Of a stretch of 7,571 bases of DNA, positions 1 to 6,239 are shown in pieces. The translations under genes were made by a program, and so were the position numbers. Positions within the stretch are counted from its first letter, which is position 1. Every line of letters starts with the position of its first letter. The notes below the pieces were generated by a model that worked only from the letters and a program-made list of their open reading frames with translations, did no database searches and was not told the origin of the DNA. The stretch is from CAWATZ01 sp963784995. Its GTDB lineage: Bacteria; Planctomycetota; Planctomycetia; Gemmatales; Gemmataceae. The DNA lies in contig CAWATZ010000005.1 in the NCBI GenBank assembly GCA_963784995.1, forward strand, positions 1-7,571, in the 5' to 3' direction.

Positions 1-25
1 GGCGACCGGTTGCAAGTAAGTGTCC

Positions 26-77
26 CCCTCTCCAACGAGCCGCCGGGTTTATCCCGGCGGCTCGTTGGACTGAGGGG
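26..77. terminator. Palindromic terminator-like element, copy 1
   Basis: A perfect 16-bp stem is formed by 32-47 and 53-68 around a 5-nt loop (TTTAT). A C-rich left flank (about 26-30, CCCTC) can pair with GAGGG at 72-76, extending the stem across an internal loop. A TTTT run follows at 80-83, so the plus direction, for a gene ending before the window, looks the better terminator. The palindrome also lies 40 nt past the stop of the minus-strand HEAT gene and could serve both sides. The same core recurs at 1449-1479 with a different loop. Termination activity is inferred from structure only. Confidence 0.7.
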
Positions 78-107
78 AGTTTTCCACTCGCGCAGACTGA
101 TCCACGC

Positions 108-760
108 TCACTGCGGATCATAAGTCAAAGAGATCCATTCCTCAAGGTTCGCCACAGCGGTTTCAGCCGCTTGACGCACGCCTTTATCCGGGTCTTCGAG
201 GAGTCCTCTGATTGTGTGAAGCGCCGGCACGTAGAGCATGTCATCGAGTTCATCGACCGCATTTTGTCGCACGATTGGATCTTCAGACTCCAGTGCCTTT
301 TCCAGCAGTGGCACTGCTTTGTCTGGGGCACAACGGGCGAAAAAGCGCAGGCGCTCCCGACAACGTAAGGTGAAGGATGATTGAGAAGTTCGCCAACAGC
401 CTCCTCCACGCCTCGACATCGAAGATGGCACAAGGTATCGACCGCCTCCGCGATGATCATTGGTCGCTGATCGTTGAGAAGTGCCTGGGCAAATTCGCAA
501 ATGGTGGATCGCTGGTGCGAAGAAAGGTCCTTCACAAACGACATCGCAAGGAGGATGGCGCGGAGCCTTGCCTCGTCTGCATAGCGAGCGAACGTCAAAA
601 GCCAATTAACTCCCCAGGCGCCGGTCTTGGCGATCTGGATCGCGGCCTCTTGCAGCCAAACCTCCTTCTCATCTTCGGGGATCGCTGACCCGTCATACCC
701 CATGAACAAACTCAACAACTTCATTGGCTCATAGCGGCGGAGTTGGGGAAACCAAGACAT
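108..760 (-). pseudogene. HEAT-repeat protein, frameshifted
   Basis: As given, the reading frame from the ATG at 760 breaks near 349-352. Inserting one base there joins it to a second frame ending in TGA at 108-110 and restores a 217-aa protein. The restored product reads as alpha-helical HEAT-type repeats from about residue 98 to 210, with the typical pattern of hydrophobic helix, short acidic/proline turn, VR, then a second helix (DPIVRQNAVDEL near 161-172 and PDKGVRQAAETAVANL near 191-206). The N-terminal ~95 residues are helical and not recognised. A ribosome binding site GGAGG lies 6 nt before the ATG. The start is 2 nt after the stop of the small upstream gene, so the two are probably co-translated. 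HEAT proteins act as binding scaffolds and no catalytic motif is visible. The partner is unknown; an immunity-type role is possible given the upstream gene. The family call is fairly sure. Whether the frameshift is real or a sequencing error cannot be told from one sequence. Confidence 0.75.
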
Positions 761-762
761 GA

Positions 763-1027
763 CTAGCCTCCTTCCCTTTTCTTCTTGCATTTTTTCCGAA
801 TGGCATCGAGCGTCATTCCAGCAAACTCCCCCGGAAACTCGCTCCTCAGCTTCGGTGGGAGATGGCTTGATTTGATGGTTCCAGCATCTCGCCGTGCCTG
901 CAAATCCGCGAGTCGGTCCGCAGACAACAGACAACTTGACCCGGTATTTCTTCGCGAGCCTCTCAAACTGCGTTAACAACTTGATTGCCTTGTTACAACG
1001 AGCGGGGTCAGGAGGAGCAGTGGCCAT
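763..1027 (-). pseudogene. Small basic protein, broken by a 7-bp tandem duplication
   Basis: The ATG at 1027 has an AGAGG ribosome binding site 5 nt upstream, and its frame runs well for about 33 codons. Coding sense then moves to another frame ending in TAG at 763-765. Between them is an exact tandem repeat of CAGACAA (921-927 and 928-934, plus strand). Removing one copy restores a single 85-residue protein without other changes. That protein is lysine/arginine-rich, with a helical N-terminal half and a C-terminal part carrying HLPPKLRSEFPGEFAGMTL followed by a basic tail. I do not recognise a named family. The short LP..-FP-E-tLd-I pattern recalls the extreme C-termini of some bacterial polymorphic toxins, which would fit the HEAT-repeat gene 2 nt downstream acting as immunity protein, but this is only an impression. 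No membrane segment or signal peptide is visible. Confidence 0.55.
921..934. repeat. 7-bp tandem duplication (CAGACAA x2)
   Basis: CAGACAA occurs twice in direct contact. Seven is not a multiple of three, and the repeat sits exactly where coding sense changes frame in the small minus-strand gene. Deleting one unit gives an uninterrupted 85-codon protein, so this is the likely inactivating event. Confidence 0.85.
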
Positions 1028-1448
1028 GAAACCTCTCGTAACAGCAAAGCCTCGATAGCGCGGAGAACGCTTGATCGAAGGCTTTGCAGTTGCCAGATGG
1101 TATCACGGCGTTGGCACCGAGACCCTGCCCTCGATAAATGGATAGTCTACAAGCGGGGTGCAGGTTTTACAAGCAAGCCGCTCGCTGAGTATCCGTAGGG
1201 AGTGACACGGCTCCGTTTCTTCACGAGAATGCCAGTCACTGCCGAAAGGAGTCACCCGCCAAAGCCCGAATACCCTGGCAACTGGCAGGCACGCAGAAAA
1301 ATGACCCCGTCTGTCATCCCTCCGTCAGCTACCGGCTCTTTCGGGCCTCTCCGCCAAAGCAAAACATTGGCAGGCAGGGCAGGCAGACTCGGCAAGTGTT
1401 GTGTGTGTCGCCGCGCAATGCAACCCATGCACCCCCGTCCCCAGCCCG
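1028..1448. other. Intergenic stretch without a convincing gene
   Basis: No open frame here has a convincing start, ribosome binding site and protein-like composition. Reading upstream of the ATG at 1027 in frame meets a TGA about 30 codons back, so the small gene does not extend far. Contents seen are an inverted repeat at 1044-1087 and a short GGCAG-rich stretch at about 1369-1386. The stretch ends at the second palindrome (1449-1479). It could hold an untranslated RNA or decayed sequence, but nothing in it supports either directly. Confidence 0.5.
1044..1087 (-). promoter_or_regulatory. Inverted repeat in the leader of the small minus-strand gene
   Basis: Bases 1044-1056 (GCAAAGCCTCGAT) pair with 1074-1087 with one bulged base, leaving a 17-nt loop. 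On the minus strand the structure lies 17 nt before the ATG at 1027, just upstream of the ribosome binding site. It could be a leader hairpin controlling translation or an operator. There is no T-run typical of a terminator. The structure is visible; the function is inferred. Confidence 0.4.
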
Positions 1449-1479
1449 ACGAGCCGCCGGGTATGTCCCGGCGGCTCGT
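1449..1479 (+). terminator. Palindromic terminator-like element, copy 2
   Basis: A perfect 13-bp stem (1449-1461 with 1467-1479) encloses the loop TATGT. The stem is identical to that of the element at 32-68, and the 3' flanks also match (a GAGGGG block, then a T/C-rich run), so these are two copies of one element. It lies just upstream of the promoter candidates of the propeller/di-haem gene and would insulate that gene from read-through. No gene that it would obviously terminate is seen upstream on the plus strand. Confidence 0.6.
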
Positions 1480-1511
1480 TGGAGAGGGGCCTTTCCCTTT
1501 CTTGTGGCGAA

Positions 1512-1540
1512 TTGTCCCGTCCGCTGTCGTTCGGTATAAT
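1512..1540 (+). promoter_or_regulatory. Sigma70-like promoter candidate P1
   Basis: TTGTCC (1512-1517), a 17-nt spacer and a perfect TATAAT (1535-1540) lie downstream of the palindrome and upstream of the large plus-strand gene. A perfect -10 hexamer stands out in this GC-rich DNA. Transcription from here would give a leader of about 190 nt. Confidence 0.5.
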
Positions 1541-1620
1541 CCACCCAACGACAGGGATTGCACCGCGCTGGGCCTGGTGCTGAAAAGGGGCCAGGCGAAG
1601 CCGTAGAGGCGAGGTTGGAC

Positions 1621-1649
1621 ATGACAGCGCCAGGCGGCCCTCCTACAAT
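1621..1649 (+). promoter_or_regulatory. Sigma70-like promoter candidate P2
   Basis: ATGACA (1621-1626), a 17-nt spacer and TACAAT (1644-1649) match the sigma70 consensus at five of six bases in each box. Transcription would start near 1656, about 80 nt before the ATG at 1736. It may be used instead of, or together with, P1. Confidence 0.4.
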
Positions 1650-1675
1650 ATCCTCCGTTCCCTCCCCTGCTTACC

Positions 1676-1695
1676 GCCGGCGCCACGGCGCCGGC
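1676..1695 (+). promoter_or_regulatory. GC-only hairpin in the leader of the propeller/di-haem gene
   Basis: GCCGGCGC (1676-1683) and GCGCCGGC (1688-1695) form a perfect 8-bp, all-GC stem with a 4-nt loop, 40 nt before the start codon. It could affect mRNA stability or translation. No antiterminator partner was seen, so a riboswitch is not claimed. Confidence 0.35.
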
Positions 1696-1735
1696 CCCCA
1701 CCCCGGTCGCCTTGACTCGAGGAGTGCTGCACACC

Positions 1736-4700
1736 ATGTCTGCCGCCAAACTGAAGCTGCTCGTCCTCTTCCTGCTGCTGGCCGCGTTGGCCGGCGCCTT
1801 CGGCCGGCTCGCTGACCAGAGCCCGACCGCCAGCGGCGCCGACAGGCCGGCCCAGCTACCTCCTACCGAGGGGCAAGGGGACACCAAAAGCTTTCCGCGT
1901 CGCACCTGGGATGCCGAGCACGACCTCCCCCCGCTCGTCTCAACCGACCCGATGGTCAAACTCGACTATCCCATCGTCTACGTGCGCGTGCCGCGGCCCT
2001 ATCCCAAGGAGTATCAGCACCTCAACCACCTCAACCAGGCCGGTCTGCACCAGACCAATGCGCCGGGGGCGGAGCTGAGACTGCTGCACCCCGATGGCCG
2101 GGATGAATCGCTGGTGGCGGTGGGGCCGCAGGAGTCCATCACCGACCCTGCGGTTTCGTTCGATGGCCAGTGGGTTTATTTCGCCAGGTTCCACGAGATG
2201 GGCACCAAGGAAGAGGCCCACATGACCCGCGTGCGCAGCCGGCGCGGGTCGGACATCTGCAAGGTTCACGTGCCCACGCGCAAGGTGGTTCAGCTCACCC
2301 ACCAGGAACGCACCCCGAACACCGGGGCTGTGCCCGAGGGGGCCCAGTCGCATCCGCGCGGCGTCCACAACCTGGCGCCGTGCCCCGCGGCCGGCGGCAA
2401 GATCGTGTTCGTCAGCGATCGCAACGGCTATCGCGGCGTCCGCGAGCAGACCCAGGCCGCCGTGCAGCTGTTCGTCATGGACGACGACGGCAGCAACGTC
2501 GAGTTGATCGCACCCATGAACCTCGGTGGCGCGCTCCATCCGGTTCCCCTCAAGGACGGGCGGGTGATGTTCAGCTCGCTGGAAACCCAGGGCTTGCGCC
2601 ACGACGAGCAATGGGGGATCTGGGCCATCCGCCCGGATGGCACCAGCTGGGCGCCGCTCACCAGCGCCCTGGGTTCGCCGCGCGGCCAGGCGGTCCATTT
2701 CCAGACCCAGCTCTCCGATGAAAGCCTCGTCGTCGAGTCGTATTACCAGACCGGTTCCACCGACGGCTTCGGCACCTTCTGGAAGTTCCCGATGCGCCTG
2801 CCGGAAGGGCAGCCGCGCTTCCTGCCCGGCGCCAGGCGCTTCGCACCGTTCGGCCTGGCCCGGCTCACGCTGTTTGCCAGCGAGGAAGACGTTCGGCCCA
2901 ATCACAAGGTCGGCAACGTCTCCAACCAGACCTTTGTCGGCAACGTGACGCATCCGTCGGCAGCGCACCGACAACCACCTGCTGCTGGTCTGGTCCTTGC
3001 CCTCGGACGCCCAAGACCAAGCCACGCCGATTTACGACAGCGGGATTTACCTGTTGAAGTCGGGCCGGCCGATCAACCACCCCTCGAAGATGCTGCTCAT
3101 CAAGAACGATCCGAAGTACCAGGAGCTGTGGCCGCGCCCCTGGTGCCTTACAAGCGCATCTACGGCGTGGACGAGCCGCCCCGGCTGGTCCACCGCAACG
3201 ATGGCAAGAAATCGAAGCATCTGCCGGCAGGCACGCCGTTTGGTCTGGTCGGTACGTCCAGCCTGTACAAGCGCGAGAGCTACCCCGGCGGCGTGGTGCC
3301 TCCCGGCTCCGTCACCGCCCGCTCGCCGAAGCCCAACGACCGCAAGCAGATGTGGCGGGAGCTGGCGCCGACCCTTGGGAACTGGAGCAAGCAAGGCGCC
3401 GACAGCGGCCTGTACGAGAACAGCGACATCTGGGGCATCCGCATTGTGATCCTGGAGCCGGTCAGCGACCTCGGCCACCGCCAGGAGCCGCAGAGCCGCC
3501 ATTTCGCGCTGGTCAGCAAGTCCGAGGAGCGGCTGCGCATCCTGGGCGAATTCCCGGTGCGCAAGTTCGGGGCCAACGGCAAGCAGCCGCTCGACCCCGA
3601 CGGTAATCACGACACCAGCTTCCTCGCCAAGGTCCCGGCCGACGCCGCCTGGACCTTCCAGACGCTCGACCACAACGGCATGGTGCTGAACATGGCCCAG
3701 ACCTGGCACCAGGTTCGTCCGGGGGAAATCCGCACCAACTGCGGCGGCTGCCATGCCCACAGCCAGAAACCGACCCCCTTTGAACAAACGCAAGCCGCCC
3801 GGGCCGACTATCCGGTCTGGGACCTGACCAAAGAGCATCCTCTGTTCACGACCAGGACCAACGACCGCTCGGGCCGCAAAATCGACGTGCAGGACCGAAC
3901 CGGCGTGCGCTTCGTCAAGGGCGTCCAGGACGTGGAGTTCTACCGCGACGTCAAGCCCATCCTGGATCGCAGCTGTGTTGCCTGTCATACGATCAAGAGC
4001 GAGAAGCCGGCCGGCCGGCTGGCGCTGGACGATTATCGGCCCGACAACCGGACCGGGTTTGCCGCGGGGCACGTGACCTGGTCGGGCTTCCCGCAGCTGC
4101 GGCGCAACCTGCCCCGGACCTACGCCCGCCTGGCCCAGTACTCGCCGCCGTTCCAGTCCCGGCGCAGTCTGCTGATCTGGAAGGTGTACGGCCGGCGGCT
4201 GGACGGCTTCCGCAACGAGGACATCGACAGCCCGCCGCTGGATTACGACAACGACCAGCACGTGGTCAACTGGGGCCACCACCATCACCGGGAGCGGCTG
4301 GACGTCGATTACACCGGCAGCGTCATGCCGCCGCCGGAAGCGGTGGCCGGGACGTACAAGGGCCCCGACGGCAAGCTCATCCAGGTGGCGCCGCTGAGCG
4401 ACGAGGACCGGCTCACGCTGGTCCGCTGGATCGACCTGGGCAGTCCCATCGACTGCCCCGATCCGAAGGACCCGGAGGCACGCCGCGGCTGGCTGCTCGA
4501 TGAGGGGCGTCCCACCTTGACGCTGGCTGTGCCCGAGCCTGGTGTCAGCACGCAGCCGCTGACGCACCTTTTGCTCGGCACGTACGATTATGGCAGCGGT
4601 CTCGATCTGGACAGTCTCACAGTCACGGCTGACTTCCCCCTCGATGACACGCCAGCCGGCCAGAACCTGGCCGGCAAGTTCAAGGCTCTGCCAGACCAAC

Positions 4701-4840
4701 GCTGGGATCTAAAGCTGACCCAGCCGGTCACAAGCCTGGCGAAGGGGAAGCTGACCGTCTCCGTCAAGGACCGGCAAGGCAACCTCAGCCGCATCGAGCG
4801 CTCCTTCTCGGTTGCCACACCCGACCCGGCCAGACGCTGA
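1736..4840 (+). CDS. HzsA-related exported beta-propeller di-haem cytochrome c protein
   Basis: The product is 1034 aa. The ATG at 1736 is preferred over the TTG at 1712 because it has GAGGAG 11 nt upstream and opens a signal peptide (K5/K7, hydrophobic core about 8-23). PD40-type propeller blades follow (DPAVSFDGQWVYFA near 137-150, GGKIVFVSDRNG near 219, a VMDDDGSN turn near 245). Two c-type haem motifs come next, CGGCH at 669-673 and CVACH at 747-751. Further on are four histidines (848-851) and a SVMPPPE motif whose Met864 could be a haem ligand, and the C-terminus (about 940-1030) looks like a beta-sandwich. This order resembles the hydrazine synthase alpha subunit family, whose members in non-anammox planctomycetes have no known reaction. 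The tyrosine found 4 residues after the first CXXCH in true HzsA is glutamine here (Q677), and no hzsB/hzsC neighbour is seen, so hydrazine synthesis is unlikely. Electron transfer or redox chemistry outside the cytoplasm is the safest inference. Codons for residues about 411-468 are read out of frame between two compensating 1-nt indels, so the propeller segment there is wrong as translated. Confidence 0.85.
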   Translation: MSAAKLKLLVLFLLLAALAGAFGRLADQSPTASGADRPAQLPPTEGQGDTKSFPRRTWDAEHDLPPLVSTDPMVKLDYPIVYVRVPRPYPKEYQHLNHLNQAGLHQTNAPGAELRLLHPDGRDESLVAVGPQESITDPAVSFDGQWVYFARFHEMGTKEEAHMTRVRSRRGSDICKVHVPTRKVVQLTHQERTPNTGAVPEGAQSHPRGVHNLAPCPAAGGKIVFVSDRNGYRGVREQTQAAVQLFVMDDDGSNVELIAPMNLGGALHPVPLKDGRVMFSSLETQGLRHDEQWGIWAIRPDGTSWAPLTSALGSPRGQAVHFQTQLSDESLVVESYYQTGSTDGFGTFWKFPMRLPEGQPRFLPGARRFAPFGLARLTLFASEEDVRPNHKVGNVSNQTFVGNVTHPSAAHRQPPAAGLVLALGRPRPSHADLRQRDLPVEVGPADQPPLEDAAHQERSEVPGAVAAPLVPYKRIYGVDEPPRLVHRNDGKKSKHLPAGTPFGLVGTSSLYKRESYPGGVVPPGSVTARSPKPNDRKQMWRELAPTLGNWSKQGADSGLYENSDIWGIRIVILEPVSDLGHRQEPQSRHFALVSKSEERLRILGEFPVRKFGANGKQPLDPDGNHDTSFLAKVPADAAWTFQTLDHNGMVLNMAQTWHQVRPGEIRTNCGGCHAHSQKPTPFEQTQAARADYPVWDLTKEHPLFTTRTNDRSGRKIDVQDRTGVRFVKGVQDVEFYRDVKPILDRSCVACHTIKSEKPAGRLALDDYRPDNRTGFAAGHVTWSGFPQLRRNLPRTYARLAQYSPPFQSRRSLLIWKVYGRRLDGFRNEDIDSPPLDYDNDQHVVNWGHHHHRERLDVDYTGSVMPPPEAVAGTYKGPDGKLIQVAPLSDEDRLTLVRWIDLGSPIDCPDPKDPEARRGWLLDEGRPTLTLAVPEPGVSTQPLTHLLLGTYDYGSGLDLDSLTVTADFPLDDTPAGQNLAGKFKALPDQRWDLKLTQPVTSLAKGKLTVSVKDRQGNLSRIERSFSVATPDPARR
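2961..3140 (+). other. Out-of-frame segment inside the HzsA-related gene
   Basis: Between about 2961-2969 and 3137-3140 the open frame gives arginine/proline/alanine-rich sequence unlike the rest of the protein. The +1 frame gives well-formed protein instead, including TDNHLLLVWS, IYDSGIYLLKSGRPINH and KMLLIKNDPKYQELW. Removing one C near 2966 and adding one C to the C-run at 3137-3140 restores a continuous product of the same length. The second site is a homopolymer, which favours a sequencing or assembly error, though a real double mutation is possible. Confidence 0.75.
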
Positions 4841-4855
4841 CCGGCACGCGCTCGA

Positions 4856-4907
4856 AAACGAGACGGGCCTGCCGCGACTTGGAGGCTGCGGCAGGCCCGT
4901 CTCGTTT
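4856..4907. terminator. Bidirectional terminator hairpin between convergent genes
   Basis: A perfect 20-bp stem (4856-4875 with 4888-4907) encloses a 12-nt loop, starting 16 nt past the stop of the propeller/di-haem gene. AAA at the left base and TTT at the right base give a short U-run in both directions. It sits between that plus-strand gene and the minus-strand WD40 operon, so it can end transcription from both sides. Confidence 0.85.
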
Positions 4908-5028
4908 CCCGCGCCGACTCACTTGCAAGCGGCGACGCGGGACCGGAGAACGGCCGACATGGCCATCGACTGCACTTGCCGGGAATTAGCCATTACACCC
5001 CATTACATGCCGGCGGCGGGAGAAGCGA
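4908..5028. other. 3' intergenic region of the WD40 operon
   Basis: No gene is seen. The bases next to the WD40 stop (about 5012-5028) match those after the stop of the other WD40 copy (about 6223-6239), so the duplicated unit runs slightly past the stop codon before the sequences diverge. A short direct repeat CATTACA occurs at 4991-4997 and 5001-5007. Confidence 0.4.
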
Positions 5029-6120
5029 TCACTTCCCAGGCGGCGTTGCTTTGTCTCCTTCGGGGAGACGCCATAAAGATACCGGCCCGTGTTCCTCGCC
5101 ACTCAGGGCATAGCGCCCGTCTGGCGAAAAGGCGACCCACACTTTCCCGACCAGCCCCTTCCAGCGCTTCAGTTCCTGACCTGTCTTGAGGCCCAGCAAT
5201 TGCATCTCCTTATTCGTGCCCAGCAGGATGCGACGACCATCCGGGGAAAGGGCGAAGTGGTCGGCGCTGTATGTATCTTCTCCAACAGTCCGCACACACT
5301 TGCCCGTTTTCGCATCCCAGGTGCGCAACTGACCATAGCCTCCTGAGATAATGGTCTGTCCGTCAGAAGAATAGAAGACCGAGTAGATCCGGGACTCATG
5401 GCCCTCCAAGGTGCGGAGCCGTTCTCCCGATTGCAGGTCCCATTCCTGAATCGACTTGAACTCCGTGGTGAGGAATCGCCTCTCATCGGGAGCAAGGGCC
5501 AGGCCATACACAACATCTTTGGCATTGTACCGCCGCACCGGCTGGCCCGTCTTCAGGTCCCACAGGAGGATGCTGGCAGTGCGGACCGAGCCGGCACTGC
5601 CGGAGAGGGCGTGTTGGCCATCCCGGCAGAAGGCAACGCTGAAGACCGCTTGTTCATGTCCCTGGAGGACTTGGGTTACCTTGGCGGTGGTCAGGTCCAC
5701 CACCCGGACCATGCGGTCGGCACAGCCGGCGAGGGCTCGGCCGCCCTCGGGAGAGAACCCCAGGCAAAGCACCGGCCCGCTCAGCAGTCTCCCGGAGGTC
5801 AACCGGATTTTTTCTGGCACCGCTCCTTTTTTCCGTTCCCAGACCCAGAGCCGGCCCGCGTTGGTGCCGGCCAGGATTTTCCGTCCATCGGGAGAGAAGG
5901 CCACACACTGGGGCCATTCCTCTTCCGAGAGGGTGAAGCGGATTTCCGGCTCCTCGGCCGGCTCAGCCCGCTCGGCCCCTGCCCCGTTGTTCCGAGGCAG
6001 TAAGATGGCCAGGGCAGCAAGGAGAAGTAGGCCCCGCCAGCAGAACAATGACCCGGTGGGGACTTTCGGCAAACCCGAGCAGCGGCCAACTCCGGTGCGA
6101 CGTGTTAACTCGGTCGTCAT
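5029..6120 (-). CDS. Signal-anchored WD40 beta-propeller protein, copy 1 (intact)
   Basis: The product is 363 aa. The ATG at 6120 has GGAGGG 6 nt upstream and overlaps the TAA of the preceding remnant (TAATG). The N-terminus is arginine-rich with one hydrophobic segment (about 31-42, LLLLAALAILLP), acting as a signal peptide or membrane anchor. An Ala/Glu-rich linker follows (about 44-58). Seven WD40-type blades run from about 59 to 353, with repeated FSPDGR..L.G turns and W-D/E ends, enough to close one seven-bladed propeller. No kinase or protease domain is fused. WD40 propellers are protein-binding platforms; the partner is unknown, and placement across or outside the cytoplasmic membrane is inferred from the N-terminal segment. 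It is the last gene of the minus-strand unit and a close paralogue of the copy at 6240-7333. Differences cluster at residues 262-267 and 280-288, while 173-242 is nearly invariant. Confidence 0.9.
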   Translation of the reverse strand: MTTELTRRTGVGRCSGLPKVPTGSLFCWRGLLLLAALAILLPRNNGAGAERAEPAEEPEIRFTLSEEEWPQCVAFSPDGRKILAGTNAGRLWVWERKKGAVPEKIRLTSGRLLSGPVLCLGFSPEGGRALAGCADRMVRVVDLTTAKVTQVLQGHEQAVFSVAFCRDGQHALSGSAGSVRTASILLWDLKTGQPVRRYNAKDVVYGLALAPDERRFLTTEFKSIQEWDLQSGERLRTLEGHESRIYSVFYSSDGQTIISGGYGQLRTWDAKTGKCVRTVGEDTYSADHFALSPDGRRILLGTNKEMQLLGLKTGQELKRWKGLVGKVWVAFSPDGRYALSGEEHGPVSLWRLPEGDKATPPGK

Positions 6121-6239
6121 TATTGGCCCTCCGCGATGCGCTGGTCAATGAGTTGCTGCACCGGGACCTGGGAACCATGCTGGTAACCCGGAAAGCAGTC
6201 CGTTCCCGGGTGAGCGGACACCCGCTGCGGGAGAAGGGG
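6120..6239 (-). pseudogene. Remnant of the C-terminus of gene X, before WD40 copy 1
   Basis: Between the two WD40 genes a short reading frame ends in TAA at 6120-6122, overlapping the ATG of WD40 copy 1. It is in the same frame as, and directly follows, the stop of WD40 copy 2. Its last ~26 residues (from CFPGYQHGSQ to the end AEGQ) align with the end of the partial gene at 7330-7571 (SFLVYRKDAP to ANGQ). Twenty residues align without gaps, with F, Y, V, I and R identical and several like-for-like changes (Q/R, H/K, D/N, Q/K). Both sit directly before a WD40 start, so this is a leftover of the duplicated unit. A GTG about 33 codons before the stop could start a small peptide, but no clear ribosome binding site supports it. 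A 6-bp hairpin (6207-6212 with 6219-6224) lies just after the WD40 copy 2 stop. Confidence 0.55.

Noticed and set aside
108..1027. Programmed ribosomal frameshifting to express the two broken minus-strand genes
   Set aside because: No heptameric slippery site with a downstream structure was seen at either shift. The first is explained by a 7-bp duplication and the second by one missing base.
1144..1172. Possible minus-strand promoter (TTGTAA, 17-nt spacer, TAGACT) for the small gene
   Set aside because: Only four of six bases match in each box, which is weak, and no other evidence supports it.
1369..1386. GGCAG-rich short repeat
   Set aside because: Too short and irregular to be an iteron array, CRISPR or satellite; probably simple sequence.
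1202..1959. Open frames on both strands across the intergenic region and the start of the propeller/di-haem gene
   Set aside because: They are proline/arginine/glycine-rich, lack convincing ribosome binding sites, contain the palindrome and promoter boxes, and overlap the well-supported gene starting at 1736. They look like chance frames in GC-rich DNA.
3047..4699. A 550-codon open frame on the minus strand opposite the propeller/di-haem gene
   Set aside because: It is a mirror of high-GC coding sequence with low-complexity V/A/R/G composition. The plus strand has haem motifs and a clear family.
1736..4840. Calling the gene hzsA (true hydrazine synthase alpha subunit)
   Set aside because: The haem-ligand tyrosine position is glutamine, the partner subunits are not seen, and the neighbouring genes do not suggest an anammox organism.
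4991..5007. Direct repeat CATTACA x2 with a 3-nt gap
   Set aside because: It could suggest an operator or attachment site, but it lies downstream of both converging genes, with no integrase or promoter near it.
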